64,000 bases of DNA from Chlamydoabsidia padenii. Its lineage: Eukaryota > Mucoromycota > Mucoromycetes > Mucorales > Cunninghamellaceae. Shown piece by piece: positions 46,839 to 56,619 of this stretch. The stretch spans positions 310,001 through 374,000 of the forward strand of contig JAIWND010000012.1 of assembly GCA_025330725.1 (NCBI GenBank). The letters are read 5' to 3'. The notes below the pieces were generated by a model that was not told where the DNA came from, searched no databases, and saw nothing but the letters and a program-made list of their open reading frames with translations. A program made the translations under genes and the position numbers. Position 1 is the stretch's first letter, and each line of letters starts with the position of its first letter.

Positions 46839-47431
46839 TTAACGGTAAGACTTTTGGAAGCGAGCACGGGCACCTGGACCACCAAACTTCTTGGGTTCGC
46901 AACGACGAGGATCGGCAACGAGGAGAGTACGGTCGTATTGGACGAGGATTTCCTTGATTTCCTTCTTGGCAGCTTCGTCAACGTACTTTTGGTAGAAAGC
47001 GACAATAGCCTTGGCAAGAGCTTGACGAATAGCGTAGATTTGAGAAGTGTGACCTATATAGTGAGAAGAGTAGACGTGGTGAGTTGACTATATCATAAAG
47101 TTCCCACTTCCTCCTTTTTTAAAATATTATAAATGACTTACCACCACCTTGGACGCTGAGACGAATGTCAACGTTGGAGAAACGTTCTTCACCGAGGAGA
47201 AGGACAACTTCGTAAACCTTGAACTTCAAGATTTCAGGTTCGAGGAGTTCAAGAGGAGAACCATTGACGCGGATAAGACCACGTCCACGCTTGCAGTGAG
47301 CGACAGCAGTAGCGGTTTTCTACATAGACAAGCCAAGCATTAGACAATCTATCTCCCACCCCTTTTGATTACCATTCTATATCCTTTTTTTTTTTTCTTA
47401 CCTTGCGACCAAAAGTTTGTACAGCTTCCAT
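46839..47431 (-). CDS. RPS16: 40S ribosomal protein uS9 (S16)
   Basis: Small-subunit protein uS9, 141 residues, three exons (47402-47431, 47142-47322, 46839-47053). It binds the 40S head, and its C-terminal Arg reaches the P-site tRNA. The N-terminal METFG-like [20 protein letters not shown], the central [20 protein letters not shown] and the C-terminal [17 protein letters not shown] are diagnostic. Exon 1 encodes ten residues. Codon use is strongly biased (many GTC/AAG/CGT codons), as expected for a highly expressed gene. It is divergent from RACK1, another 40S head protein, across 815 bp. Confidence 0.95.
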
Positions 47432-47944
47432 TTTGCTATTTTTAGAAAATAAAGAGAGACAAGATTAGTCACATGTATTAAAAACAAGTGGGTTCATCGA
47501 TGAGAGGTGGATGGAGATGTTGGGTCTAGTATCGATTGATGGAAGAACCAAGATTAATAAAGTCGAAGGTGTATTTTGTCGTATCATCCATTCATCCATC
47601 CATCTTTTCATCATGCGCATCCATCCATTCCTGTATTGTTGATAGAGTAGAATGTATCCTTTCATTTTGATTTTTTTTTTTGTTGTATAGTAGTACCTTT
47701 TAGTGATCACGGTGGAAAAGGAAGGAGCAAATGAATTTCAGCAAGTCGAACCAAAATGCCCGTCCATCGGGAGTTCAAATTTAGTTTTTTTTCCTTTTCC
47801 TTTTGCCAGGCGCTTCTTTATTTTTGTATGTGGGCTTCTCTTTCTTGTCATTACCACACAACACACAAAGGACTCTCATAAAGTAAACCGTATTCTTCTA
47901 TCTATCTAGCCTTTATAATATGTTTGACAAAATAATTTGACATT

Positions 47945-48148
47945 ATGACCTGGGACAATTACATTAATCAACAACAAGATAAATGTGGTCTCCCACCAAC
48001 AACAAAACCAAGACACAAAGTCATACAACATTGTTTTTATTCTTTTGATCCATCAAAAATTAAACCTATGCCAATCCCTCAACTATCTTGTTACAACTGG
48101 AATGAACCCTTTGGTGATGAACAATGCTTGAAATTGAAATCCCGATAA
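47945..48148 (+). CDS. Hypothetical small protein, doubtful
   Basis: A 67-codon frame (MTWDNYINQQQDKCGLPPTT ... DEQCLKLKSR) with ordinary amino-acid composition. It has no recognised motif, no intron, and lies within the RACK1 promoter with its stop inside a promoter-like palindrome. It may be a chance frame or a leader. Confidence 0.2.
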   Translation: MTWDNYINQQQDKCGLPPTTKPRHKVIQHCFYSFDPSKIKPMPIPQLSCYNWNEPFGDEQCLKLKSR

Positions 48149-48165
48149 ATATCGGGATTTGAATG
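48134..48165. promoter_or_regulatory. Palindromic GCGGGATTTGAA-type element upstream of RACK1
   Basis: TTGAAATCCCGAT then AAAT then ATCGGGATTTGAA: two complete copies of the element facing away from each other, ending about 82 bp before the RACK1 ATG. The symmetry extends over 13 bases per arm with one central asymmetry. Confidence 0.6.
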
Positions 48166-48246
48166 TTTTTGGACGGACGGACAAGAACCATTGGAAAATG
48201 AAATGGTAGGAATCTCCCTCTTTTCCTCCTACTTTTGACAGAAATC

Positions 48247-49436
48247 ATGGATTCTCTTACTCTTCGCGGCACTCTTGAAGGTACTAAACAACAGGGCAAT
48301 TAAATAACAGACGGATCAATGGATAGATGGATGAATGGATGGATGATGGAACTGAAAATGGATGGATTGGGTTGGACAAGGATTAGATTCCAAAATGTAA
48401 CTAACATTAATAATGTTTTCTTTAACTTTATAGGTCATGGCAATTGGGTCACTGCCATTGCTACCACTGCTGAAAACCCTGACATGGTCTTGTCTGCTTC
48501 TCGCGGTAAGTAAAGAGCCATGTATGGAGAAGAGAGGAAGAAAAAAAAAAAAAAAGAAAAGGCATTTACTCATATAATCTTTTATCATTAGACAAGTCTC
48601 TTATTGTCTGGCACTTGACCAAGGACGAAGTCAACTACGGTATCCCTCGTCGCGCTTTGACCGGCCACAACCACTTTGTTGAAGATGTTGCCATCTCTTC
48701 CGATGGTCAATTCGCCTTGTCTGCCTCTTGGGATCACACTCTCCGCCTCTGGGATTTGAACAGCGGTAAGACCACTCGCCGCTTTGTGGGTCACACCAAC
48801 GATGTCCTCTCTGTTGCCTTCTCTGCCGATAACCGTCAAATTGTGTCTGGTTCTCGTGACAAGTCTATCAAGTTATGGAACACTCTTGGTGAATGCAAGT
48901 ACAACATTACCGAAGATGGTCACTCTGAATGGGTCTCTTGCGTCCGCTTCTCTCCTAACCCTGCCAACCCCTTGATCATCTCTGGTGGTTGGGATAAGAT
49001 TGTCAAGGTGTGGGATCTTACCAAGCTCAAGCTCAAGGCCAACTTTATCGGTCACAATGGTTATGTCAGCACTGTCACCGTGTCTCCCGATGGATCTCTC
49101 TGTGCCTCTGCTGGTAAGGATGGTGTGGTCATGTTGTGGGATTTGAACGAATACAAGCACTTGTACTCTCTCGAAGCTGGTGATGTTATCAACGCCCTCA
49201 CCTTCTCTCCTAACCGTTACTGGTTGTGTGCTGCCACCGCCTCTTCCATCAAGGTGTTTGATTTGGAATCCAAGTCTATTGTTGATGAACTCCGTCCTGA
49301 ATTCACTCAAGTCGGTAAGGGTCGTGCTTTGACTCCTCAAGCTTTGTCTCTCGCCTGGTCTGCTGATGGCTCCACTCTCTTCTCTGGATACACTGATAAC
49401 CTCATCCGTGTCTGGTCCGTCTCCCGCACTCTCTAA
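48247..49436 (+). CDS. RACK1: RACK1/Asc1 ribosome-associated WD40 protein
   Basis: Seven-bladed WD40 propeller of 316 residues bound to the 40S head near the mRNA exit. It acts as a signalling scaffold and in ribosome quality control. There are three exons (48247-48280, 48434-48505, 48592-49436). Typical blade ends are visible ([59 protein letters not shown]). The start [20 protein letters not shown] is the classic N-terminus. Codon bias is very strong. Intron 1 in yeast ASC1 hosts a snoRNA; here it is a GGAT-repeat-rich 153-bp intron in which I could not find a convincing box C/D pair. It is divergent from uS9. Confidence 0.96.
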
Positions 49437-50204
49437 ATGGTTAATGGATCCATCAAGTCATATGCCCCTTCCCTTCCTCCCTCTTCATCCCTTTAGTTTA
49501 TTAGTGCATAGTTTGTAGTAGTTAGTGGTAGTGATGATTCTATTGTTTTACTGTTGGAATCTCTCTGTCTTTTTTTTTTGTTATATAAAATAAACATATC
49601 TTTATAGAGACAAAATCATCATCTAATAATAATGTCTTTGTCCCATGGTCTAATCCAGTTTATAATCTTGTGTAACTTGGCTTTATATGCCGATCCTTCC
49701 TGATTCAAATCCCGCCACTGACTCTCGGAGGAATATGTTTGATAAGCATGATAGTATCGTGGAAAACAATAAAGCTATAATGCATGAATGAACAAACAAT
49801 CTTTCCGTTAAGGGGTCTACAGCACATCTCACACCATGTGATTGTTTATTGTTTGTTGGTATCAGTATGGATTATCCACCTACAGTGGAATACTAGGAAA
49901 ATGCCCTTCATCATGCAGGCAATAGACCACCGATAGATCCAATGGCTAGCTCATTCATCATCACCATCAATAGTTGGTAAGTAACATGCTCAAATAAGTC
50001 ATCATAATCACATTAGGTAGAGTTGATGTACGCTTTTTATATAGTAAAGAAGTAGTTTATTTAAAATAGCTTTTGTCGGGGGGGGAGTTTAATCAAACAA
50101 ACATTACAAGATGAATGTATAAAAAAGGGGCAAGTTATAAGATAGCAAAGATTACATACTGTGAGAATAAAGAGAATAGGGAAAAGAAAAGAAAGAAAAA
50201 AGAA
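49437..50204. other. Intergenic region between convergent RACK1 and barrel-protein genes
   Basis: Two 3' flanks. AATAAA-like signals follow RACK1 near 49589. An isolated TTCAAATCCCGCC copy of the recurrent element lies at 49703-49716, not close to any start codon. No gene is seen. Confidence 0.5.
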
Positions 50205-50900
50205 TCAAGTGGTTTCATCATCTTCCTTCTTGCCTTTTTTCGATGGAGAGGATACTTGGGAATCACCACCCCCACTACAACCATCTTCTCCAATCACACA
50301 CCAGTGAATATCAATGACACCTTCTTCAGGATCTGCCAGTTTGTTAAACACGGCGGGGGTTAAATCCAAAGATTCTAAAAAAAAGGGGGTGAGTCAATGG
50401 TCGATCTTTGTTTGTTTGATTCTTACTTTCTTGACATCCAGGGCAGGCATCTGTGATGGTAGCTTCTGTAGACTTTTCGCCATGAGTAATCAACACTTTC
50501 TTAAAGCACCATTCGCTTTTTGCATTTTCATCCCCGTATTGATGTAAATTCTATGCACGTCAAAAAAAAAGGGGAATGAGATCGAGCGGAATATGAATCG
50601 GAGTCTCGTTTTTACCAATGCAACAATTAGACTGTCATTATCTTCGTGAGGACCACAAGAACCTGAATGATAAAGAAACGATATATATATATATATATAT
50701 ATATAAAAGTTAAATCGGGGAATGAATGGGATAAAGAACTTACCTGTAGGTCCGCCTTCAGAGGCAGGAAGGAAAAAAGTCGCTTTGCCAGCATATTTCC
50801 CAACCACTCGTCTTAAAGTATCTTTGACAGCCCGTTCTTGAATGGGCATGGCCAAAACCATCAAGGAAAAATATACAAGTGATAAAAGTGTTCGCAACAT
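50205..50900 (-). CDS. Secreted double-psi beta-barrel (expansin/RlpA-like) protein
   Basis: A 165-residue secreted protein in four exons (50744-50900, 50616-50662, 50427-50550, 50205-50374). A signal peptide covers about residues 1-18 (MLRTLLSLVYFSLMVLAMP). The mature part has the double-psi beta-barrel pattern: GKATFFLPASEGGPTGSCG near the start, TITDACPGCQ centrally, and LDLTPAVFNKLADPEEGVID before IHWCVIG. Six Cys likely form disulfides. The catalytic Asp is followed by Cys in DACPGC, as in fungal barwin-like and RlpA-like proteins acting on or binding cell-wall polysaccharides. The C-terminal tail is Gly/Ser/Lys and acidic, without a GPI signal. The exact substrate is unknown. Confidence 0.83.
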
Positions 50901-52273
50901 AAAGAAGAATCTGATGGCGGGAAGACAGGAAGAAGAAGAAGAACAAAAAAAAAAAAAACCCTCCAGGGGGAATGGTCTTGACCTCTTTTTTATAGTCTTT
51001 TGAACTGAATGGCATTAAAGTTTGTAGCACTATCAGGAGGTTTTGATTTGGTTGAAGAAAGTGAGGAAACTTTCTATTATTTACCTCAAGGGGGGGGGAG
51101 AAAAGACAAAGGGGAAGGTGGCTCTTACCACTTTTATTTTTCGGGGAGGGGGGGGTCAAGGGGTAGAGCAGAAATGGGATGCCTTAATTGCTTTTTTGGT
51201 TATCGTTCTCGTATGTAGAATACATACAAAGTGATGATGCCACATTTCTCTTTGTCAAAATGGAAACCGGCTTTGCATGAATGTCGGTCTTTTAATTTTT
51301 CGGGATTCGAAATATATAGTGCTCAAAGACATTCTCTTTCTTCAAAGGTCCCAAGAACGATAAGCACAATGTTTGCATATGTATGCTAATGTAAACAAAA
51401 AGGCATTGCAAAGAATGGCAGTGTATGTCAAATGGAATGTCTTTTTTGCTGTGTGTAAATACAATAAAAGTTTTACTTGCACACATACAAAAAAAAAAAA
51501 GCAAGACTGCATTATCATCGAATGCTCTTTGAATAACTTGACAATCGGTAAAAGATCCTAAGTGGGGTCATGGAAGAATAAGGGGGGATATGAACCTAGA
51601 ATATAAGGAGGCTCCTGCTTGAACGGGGTAGATCGCAAAAGTCCAGGGCACTGAGCATATCCTGTTTTTGATACTGGATGGTATTCTTGCTAGTGTAACT
51701 TGTTCATGCTATTAGTGCATTCGGCTTCATATCATTCACATCCCCCTTCTCTCTCTTTCTTGTTTTACGTAGGATGCTAGCCAACTGGGGTTGCCATTCA
51801 TCCTTTTTAAATGACGGAGTTCTTGGCGCTTTTTTTTTTTTTTTTTTTCAGAAATACAACAGGCAGAATTGGTTTATTAGAAAACTATAAAACTTCAATT
51901 CGTTCATTATGTGTTCAGGGGAAGAAAAGGGGATAGATGGGAAAGGTAGGGGATAAAAAATGTGACCTTTTCATTTATTGTTACAGCGCTCTACATGTCG
52001 GCGTCCGAATACTACTTTAACTAATCATCCTCAATGGACGATGAAGTGCATTCATTATAATGATATTTTACATGCTACTCCTCTTTTTCTGGATCACTGA
52101 TGATTTTGCATTGACAATGAAAAAAGTCAGACATGGCGGCGATTGAAAAATTGGAAGAACGAATTTCAGCCAATCACCATTGGTCGTAATTTTAAGAAGG
52201 ATTCTTCCTTTTTTCTTTCTTTCTTCTTTTCCAAAGTACATCTCTCTCTTTACATGGTGTATTTGACTTGGTT
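50901..52273. other. Intergenic region with no supported gene
   Basis: 1.4 kb of AT-rich sequence between two divergent genes. It has G-runs near 51091 and 51147, a T-run at about 51830-51849, a CGGGATTCGAAATA element near 51301, and a GTCGGCGTCCGAATA variant near 51986. Open frames overlap on both strands and run through homopolymers. Confidence 0.5.
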
Positions 52274-53504
52274 ATGACAGACCCAATAATGTTTCAAGCG
52301 GAATGGAAGGATTCCTTCCTCTTCTCTCTTCGGTAATTCTATAAAGATATACCTTTGTCATGAATTAATGATACACAACTTTGTTGTTGTTGTTGCTATT
52401 ATAGTGATAACTCCTCATCGGCACAAGACTTGAAGGTAAACCTGACTGGCCATTTATATGCGAGATAATATAATTTTCTTTTTAGTTTTTGACCTCTGTA
52501 AAGACCAACAACTTTGGATCCTTCTTCTCTCCTTGTACACCATCAACTCAATCGACACACCTTTACCACCTCTTCCGACCCTTTGATCCTTTCAACACAG
52601 ACGACACCGATGTGGAAAAACTCAGCACTCTTCTCAGTCGACAACTTTTAAAAGAAGTGGAAGTCGAACCCTCACCCATCAATATCATTTGCTCACCACT
52701 GATAAACAACTATCAACACTCGGACATACCAACGACCATCACGGGATCTCTTTGGCGGTATATGGACGATGATGAAAAAAGCAACAAAACCTGGTCAACC
52801 TGTCCCTTCTTATCACCACCACCACCATCACCATTAAAAAAACAGTACATGAAAGATCAGAATACCAACAATGATTCCAACTACAACGGGGTATCATCAA
52901 CCAAGTGGAATGGACCTTTTGGAACTCCTTCTGAATTCGATCCCACACAATGTAACCAAGATACACTTGACGACAAAGGTACATCAACCATGATATCATC
53001 ATCAGGGGGAAACAAAGGTCATCGATCAAACAAGGTGGGCACTTTGGCGGTGTATGATTATGATAAGGAAGTAACGCAACAAGAACAATCTATTGGGTCA
53101 TCAACATCAATAAAGAAACGTCAAGTATGTCGATATTATCTTGCAGGGGAATGTTATCGAAAGCATTGTTGGTATGCACATGATTTGGATGTGAAACCAT
53201 GTAAATTCTGGTAAGATAGGGATGGATGATGACGATCCTTTTTTGTCGTATTGAAACTATTAATGTCCTTTATATTTTACTTTGTTACTACTCGAATAGG
53301 TTACAAGGATCATGCTTGAAAGGTGATACATGTGAATTTGCCCATAGTTTATTAGAAGAATTGGATGACGATCACCCTGTTATACCTAACAACAATTTTG
53401 GACACCATCACCCTACACCTCCCACCATAGCCGACTTTCCTATCATAGTAGTAGCTAGATCTAAAAGAAAATCAAAAAAGTCACATAATAAAAAAGTCGT
53501 TTAA
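52274..53504 (+). CDS. Tandem CCCH zinc-finger protein
   Basis: A 339-residue protein in four exons (52274-52332, 52405-52435, 52486-53210, 53300-53504). Two CCCH fingers are seen: CX7CX4CX3H at 245-262 (CRYYLAGECYRKHCWYAH) and CX7CX5CX3H at 269-287 (CKFWLQGSCLKGDTCEFAH), the second split by intron 3. Such tandem fingers bind RNA, often AU-rich or splice-related elements. The N-terminal 240 residues are low complexity, rich in Ser, Thr, Pro and Asn. The C-terminus ends in a basic RSKRKSKKSHNKK stretch that may be nuclear targeting. The start is the ATG giving MTDPIMFQAEWKDSFLFSLR; exons 1 and 2 are short but keep frame. No specific orthologue is recognised. Confidence 0.8.
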
Positions 53505-54193
53505 AAAAAAAAAAAGTCTTGGCGTATATTGTTGTATGTGTAGCCAATAATTAATTGTGGGTTATGTATGTCTCGCGTGTTTTTTGAATGTTTGACCATG
53601 TACAATTCACTTGATTCTGTATTGTTTGTGCATTGTGTAAAAAGAAATAGACTTTGGGACATTCTAAAAATAAACTCTGAATTTAAAAATCTATCTCCGC
53701 CTCCTCCGAAGATCACTTTTAATTGGATTAGAAGAAGATTGTCCATTATTAGGCGAGGGTGTAAATCATCTTTGTTGAACAGAAACTATTCCAATTAAAG
53801 TAGAAACTCATTTGTCTTTCTTTCATAATAAATCATTGGTACGTCATTGATACATTTCATAATCTGATTTCATCCTTGTTTTTGATTTGTAAAGTATGAC
53901 GGTGATGATGTATTACCTTTTCCCCCTTTCTATTGAGTGATCCTCATTCATCGCGGGAACAGAATTCAGAAAATTAAGATGGGCATTCACTGGTCAAGTG
54001 TTTGATGTTGTTCTGTCGGTTCCTCTATTTCAAAAAAAGGGGACGGGGGCGAAAGCGGTGTTTAAATTGTGAAGTGGGTTTCTGTATAAAGTCCTTTGTT
54101 TTTCTATTTTTTCATTTTTCTTTCTATCTCTCTTTTTTTTTTCTTTCTCCTTTTTTATTTTTGTCCTACAAGTTTATTTATCTACTCTATACA
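53505..54193. other. Intergenic region between zinc-finger genes
   Basis: About 690 bp with CT-rich leader sequence (54120-54165) before the Con7-like ATG. A TCGCGGGAACAGAATTC partial element lies near 53953. No gene is seen. Confidence 0.5.
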
Positions 54194-55356
54194 ATGGCGC
54201 AATCATTATCATATCATCCCAATAACGACCAACCCATCTTACTCTCTCATCGGTACCCTTCATCAGTAACCAAGATCGACTATCCTTCTTACCAACTAGA
54301 TCGTTCACCACTTCCACCTTTATCACGCCTATTGACCGACGACAACAACAGTCCTGATACACCTACTACTACAACTACTAGCGACCTGTATTACTCAACA
54401 CAACCCCCATCTACTATTCTTGCTAGCACTGACTCTCCTTTGGCTTCAGTCGACTTGTTTAATACACCTGCCACTACTATCACTACACCTTCTAGTACAA
54501 CCACCACAGCTACTGAAACAATGATGGATCCTTCTTCTTGTATGCTCACAACAACTCCACAAACTATGCCCGACTCACTATCCACAATGTACATGAACGA
54601 TCCTCCTTCAACAATGATGGCAACTGAAGCTTTGATGTATGGTCCCACCATGCTTCCAACAACAACAACAACAACATCATCATCATCATCACCATCAACT
54701 ACATTATCATCACCGTCTTCTTCTTTATTGTCAACAACAACCATGAATCCATTGTTATCAACAGCCAACACCATGATTCAACCTCCTTATCTGTATTCAT
54801 CTGGTCCTACACCTTATGACGATCCTATTCGCTGTCGCCAAGACTCAATCTCAAGCAACACATCCGACAAAGTGTACTCATTTGTTGCCATTCCTGGTAT
54901 GAATCAACGAAAACGACCTCGACGACGATATGATGAAATCGAACGATTATATCATTGTACATTCCCTGGTTGCAAAAAGTCGTATGGTACGTTGAATCAT
55001 CTTAACAGTCATGTCCTTATGCAAAGTCATGTAAGTTTTTAAAAAGAAAAAGAAAAAGGAAGATGACGATGAAACTAACATTATTGGTATAGGGTCCTAA
55101 ACGACATCCAGCGGAATTCAAGGAAATGCGAAAAGAGTGGCGACGAATTAGAAAACAACGGGAAACACAGAAAAAGGAAGCGGAACAAGTGAACAAGCAA
55201 CAACAAGAACATCATCAACAACTTTTACAGCAACAGCATCACTTACGCTCACAACAACAACAACCCATATTGACTGACCCTTTCCAACCATCATTTATGC
55301 CTTCCGATTCTACCAACTACTCTTTACAACCTATGTTAATGCCTGGATCCTATTAG
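54194..55356 (+). CDS. C2H2 transcription factor, Con7-like
   Basis: A 366-residue factor in two exons (54194-55030, 55093-55356). The first 230 residues are rich in Ser, Thr and Pro, with runs of Thr and Ser. The conserved block starts VYSFVAIPGMNQRKRPRRRY, runs through the single C2H2 finger (Cys255, Cys260, His273, His279) and continues over the intron into GPKRHPAEFKEMRKEWRRIR. This block matches the fungal Con7 family, which controls conidial shape and infection-related genes in Magnaporthe. The C-terminal part is Gln-rich and coiled. The ATG at 54194 was preferred to an in-frame one at 54002 because the upstream part is a T-rich leader. Confidence 0.85.
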
Positions 55357-55826
55357 TTTAGCTACAACTCTCTCTTTGTATATTCTCTTCCCTCTACCCC
55401 CCGTCCATACTCTACATAGTTCATTGTTATTATATCTTCTTTTATTTATTTATGTTGTGTAGTACTATCTTTTACCTGCTCCTTTTTACTCATTCCCCTC
55501 TCCCCTACTATAGCATATCCATTACAAAACACATATAGTATATAACTTTATAACAATAAAAAATCACGTATTGTAAATGTCTTTTTTTAATGTGTATCTT
55601 TCGATTCATTTGGGACAAACTACCCGCCATACCATATTTTCACACAGTCAACTAGGTTTACATTACACATTTATAAAAAATTAAGTAGTGTGATGATAAC
55701 TATAAATAGAAAGGATCGAGATCGACAGAGTTCTTGGCACCTTGATGGTTCTCGGTCACGTCCGTTCAATTACTCACCTCACCCACAATAACCAATTCCT
55801 TTTCTTCTCCAGTCGAAATACCCGAA

Positions 55827-56400
55827 ATGACCAAAGGTCTCATCTGTTTAGAGAATGATTTTATTGGTTCGGTTCCCTTTTTACTTTTATCAGTGACAAA
55901 GGTCTTGGCAATCTATTTTAAATCCCGATTGGTTGCACATATGCATGACATTTCCTTATCACCCGGCCAAATTCCTGCCACCCAGTGTTCTTGGAACTTT
56001 GAAATTCCGACTGTGTGTGAAAATATGGTGCAAGTAATGGGCGTCTATTCAAACAAAACATCAGAAAGCCACGATCGACCACGTTTGGATATTTTGGACG
56101 TTGCAGGGCAAGAGTGAGCCAATTCCTATTATGCAACGCATATCAACATCTGAATTTTATACCCAACGCAACGTATTAAGTATATGTCATCCAATAAAAG
56201 CAAGCAAGTCAAATGTTCGAACCTGATGGTAGCATAAAATGTACCTATATAAGATCGATTCTCATAACGGTTTTTGGAGGTGGGTCGAACTTCATGCAGA
56301 TGGAGGATATGCTGTCAACTCGTGTGAACAGGCTTAACTGTCGAACCGTCCAAACAGCAACATCTTTGGCTCGTCGCTCGCACTTTTACCAATACTGAAG
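55827..56400 (+). pseudogene. Small GTPase (Rho/Ras-like) remnant
   Basis: An open frame contains EIPTVCENMVQV, resembling the Rho effector loop (PTVFENY), and 30 residues later RLDILDVAGQE, resembling the G3 motif (DTAGQE). The frame ends right at a possible GTGAGC donor. About 200 bp further, LNCRTVQTATSLARRS faintly resembles the G5 region. The N-terminal P-loop is missing and spacing is off, so this looks like a decayed or partial copy. The match is short and could be chance. Confidence 0.35.
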
Positions 56401-56514
56401 TACTGAAGTAGTGTATAATTTTGAGTGTTTGTGGCTAATAGAACTCATAAAAGTATGAACAAGAGGTGGCAGGTTCGTCAAAGACACATTTCATGCACGT
56501 TAGTGAAATAGGTA

Positions 56515-56527
56515 CGCGGCGTTTGAA
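56515..56527 (+). promoter_or_regulatory. GCGGCGTTTGAA element upstream of RanBPM
   Basis: CGCGGCGTTTGAA ends about 92 bp before the RanBPM ATG, in the direction of transcription. It has a one- to two-base change from the core. Confidence 0.4.
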
Positions 56528-56619
56528 TTGTTTTTTTTTTTTTTAATTTTTAAAAAAGTACTCACGGTCCACATTTCACTCCCTTCTCTCTCTCTTCTTC
56601 CAAATCGTGATCTCGTTAT

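Larger units (their letters stand above)
47432..48246. promoter_or_regulatory. Divergent promoter between uS9 and RACK1
   Basis: 815 bp between two translation-related genes. It contains GGAT/CCAT repeats near 47580-47625, a CGGGAGTTCAAATTT element at about 47767, and the palindromic element at 48134-48165. A 67-codon open frame at 47945-48148 ends inside that palindrome. Confidence 0.5.
55357..56619. other. Intergenic region with a GTPase remnant
   Basis: About 1.26 kb between the Con7-like gene and RanBPM. Besides the remnant described separately it holds a CGCGGCGTTTGAATTG element at 56515-56530. No intact gene is seen. Confidence 0.5.

Noticed and set aside
48281..48433. snoRNA in RACK1 intron 1, as in yeast ASC1
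   Set aside because: GATGATGG followed closely by CTGA is not a proper box C/D pair, and no terminal stem or guide spacing is visible.
54002..54193. N-terminal extension of the Con7-like protein from an upstream in-frame ATG
   Set aside because: The extension is a T-rich leader translated as Phe/Leu/Ser runs, and the ATG at 54194 has better context before a Con7-type N-terminus.
54391..54774. Antisense Val/Asp-rich frame opposite the Con7-like gene
   Set aside because: It is the shadow of Thr/Ser codon repeats in the real gene.
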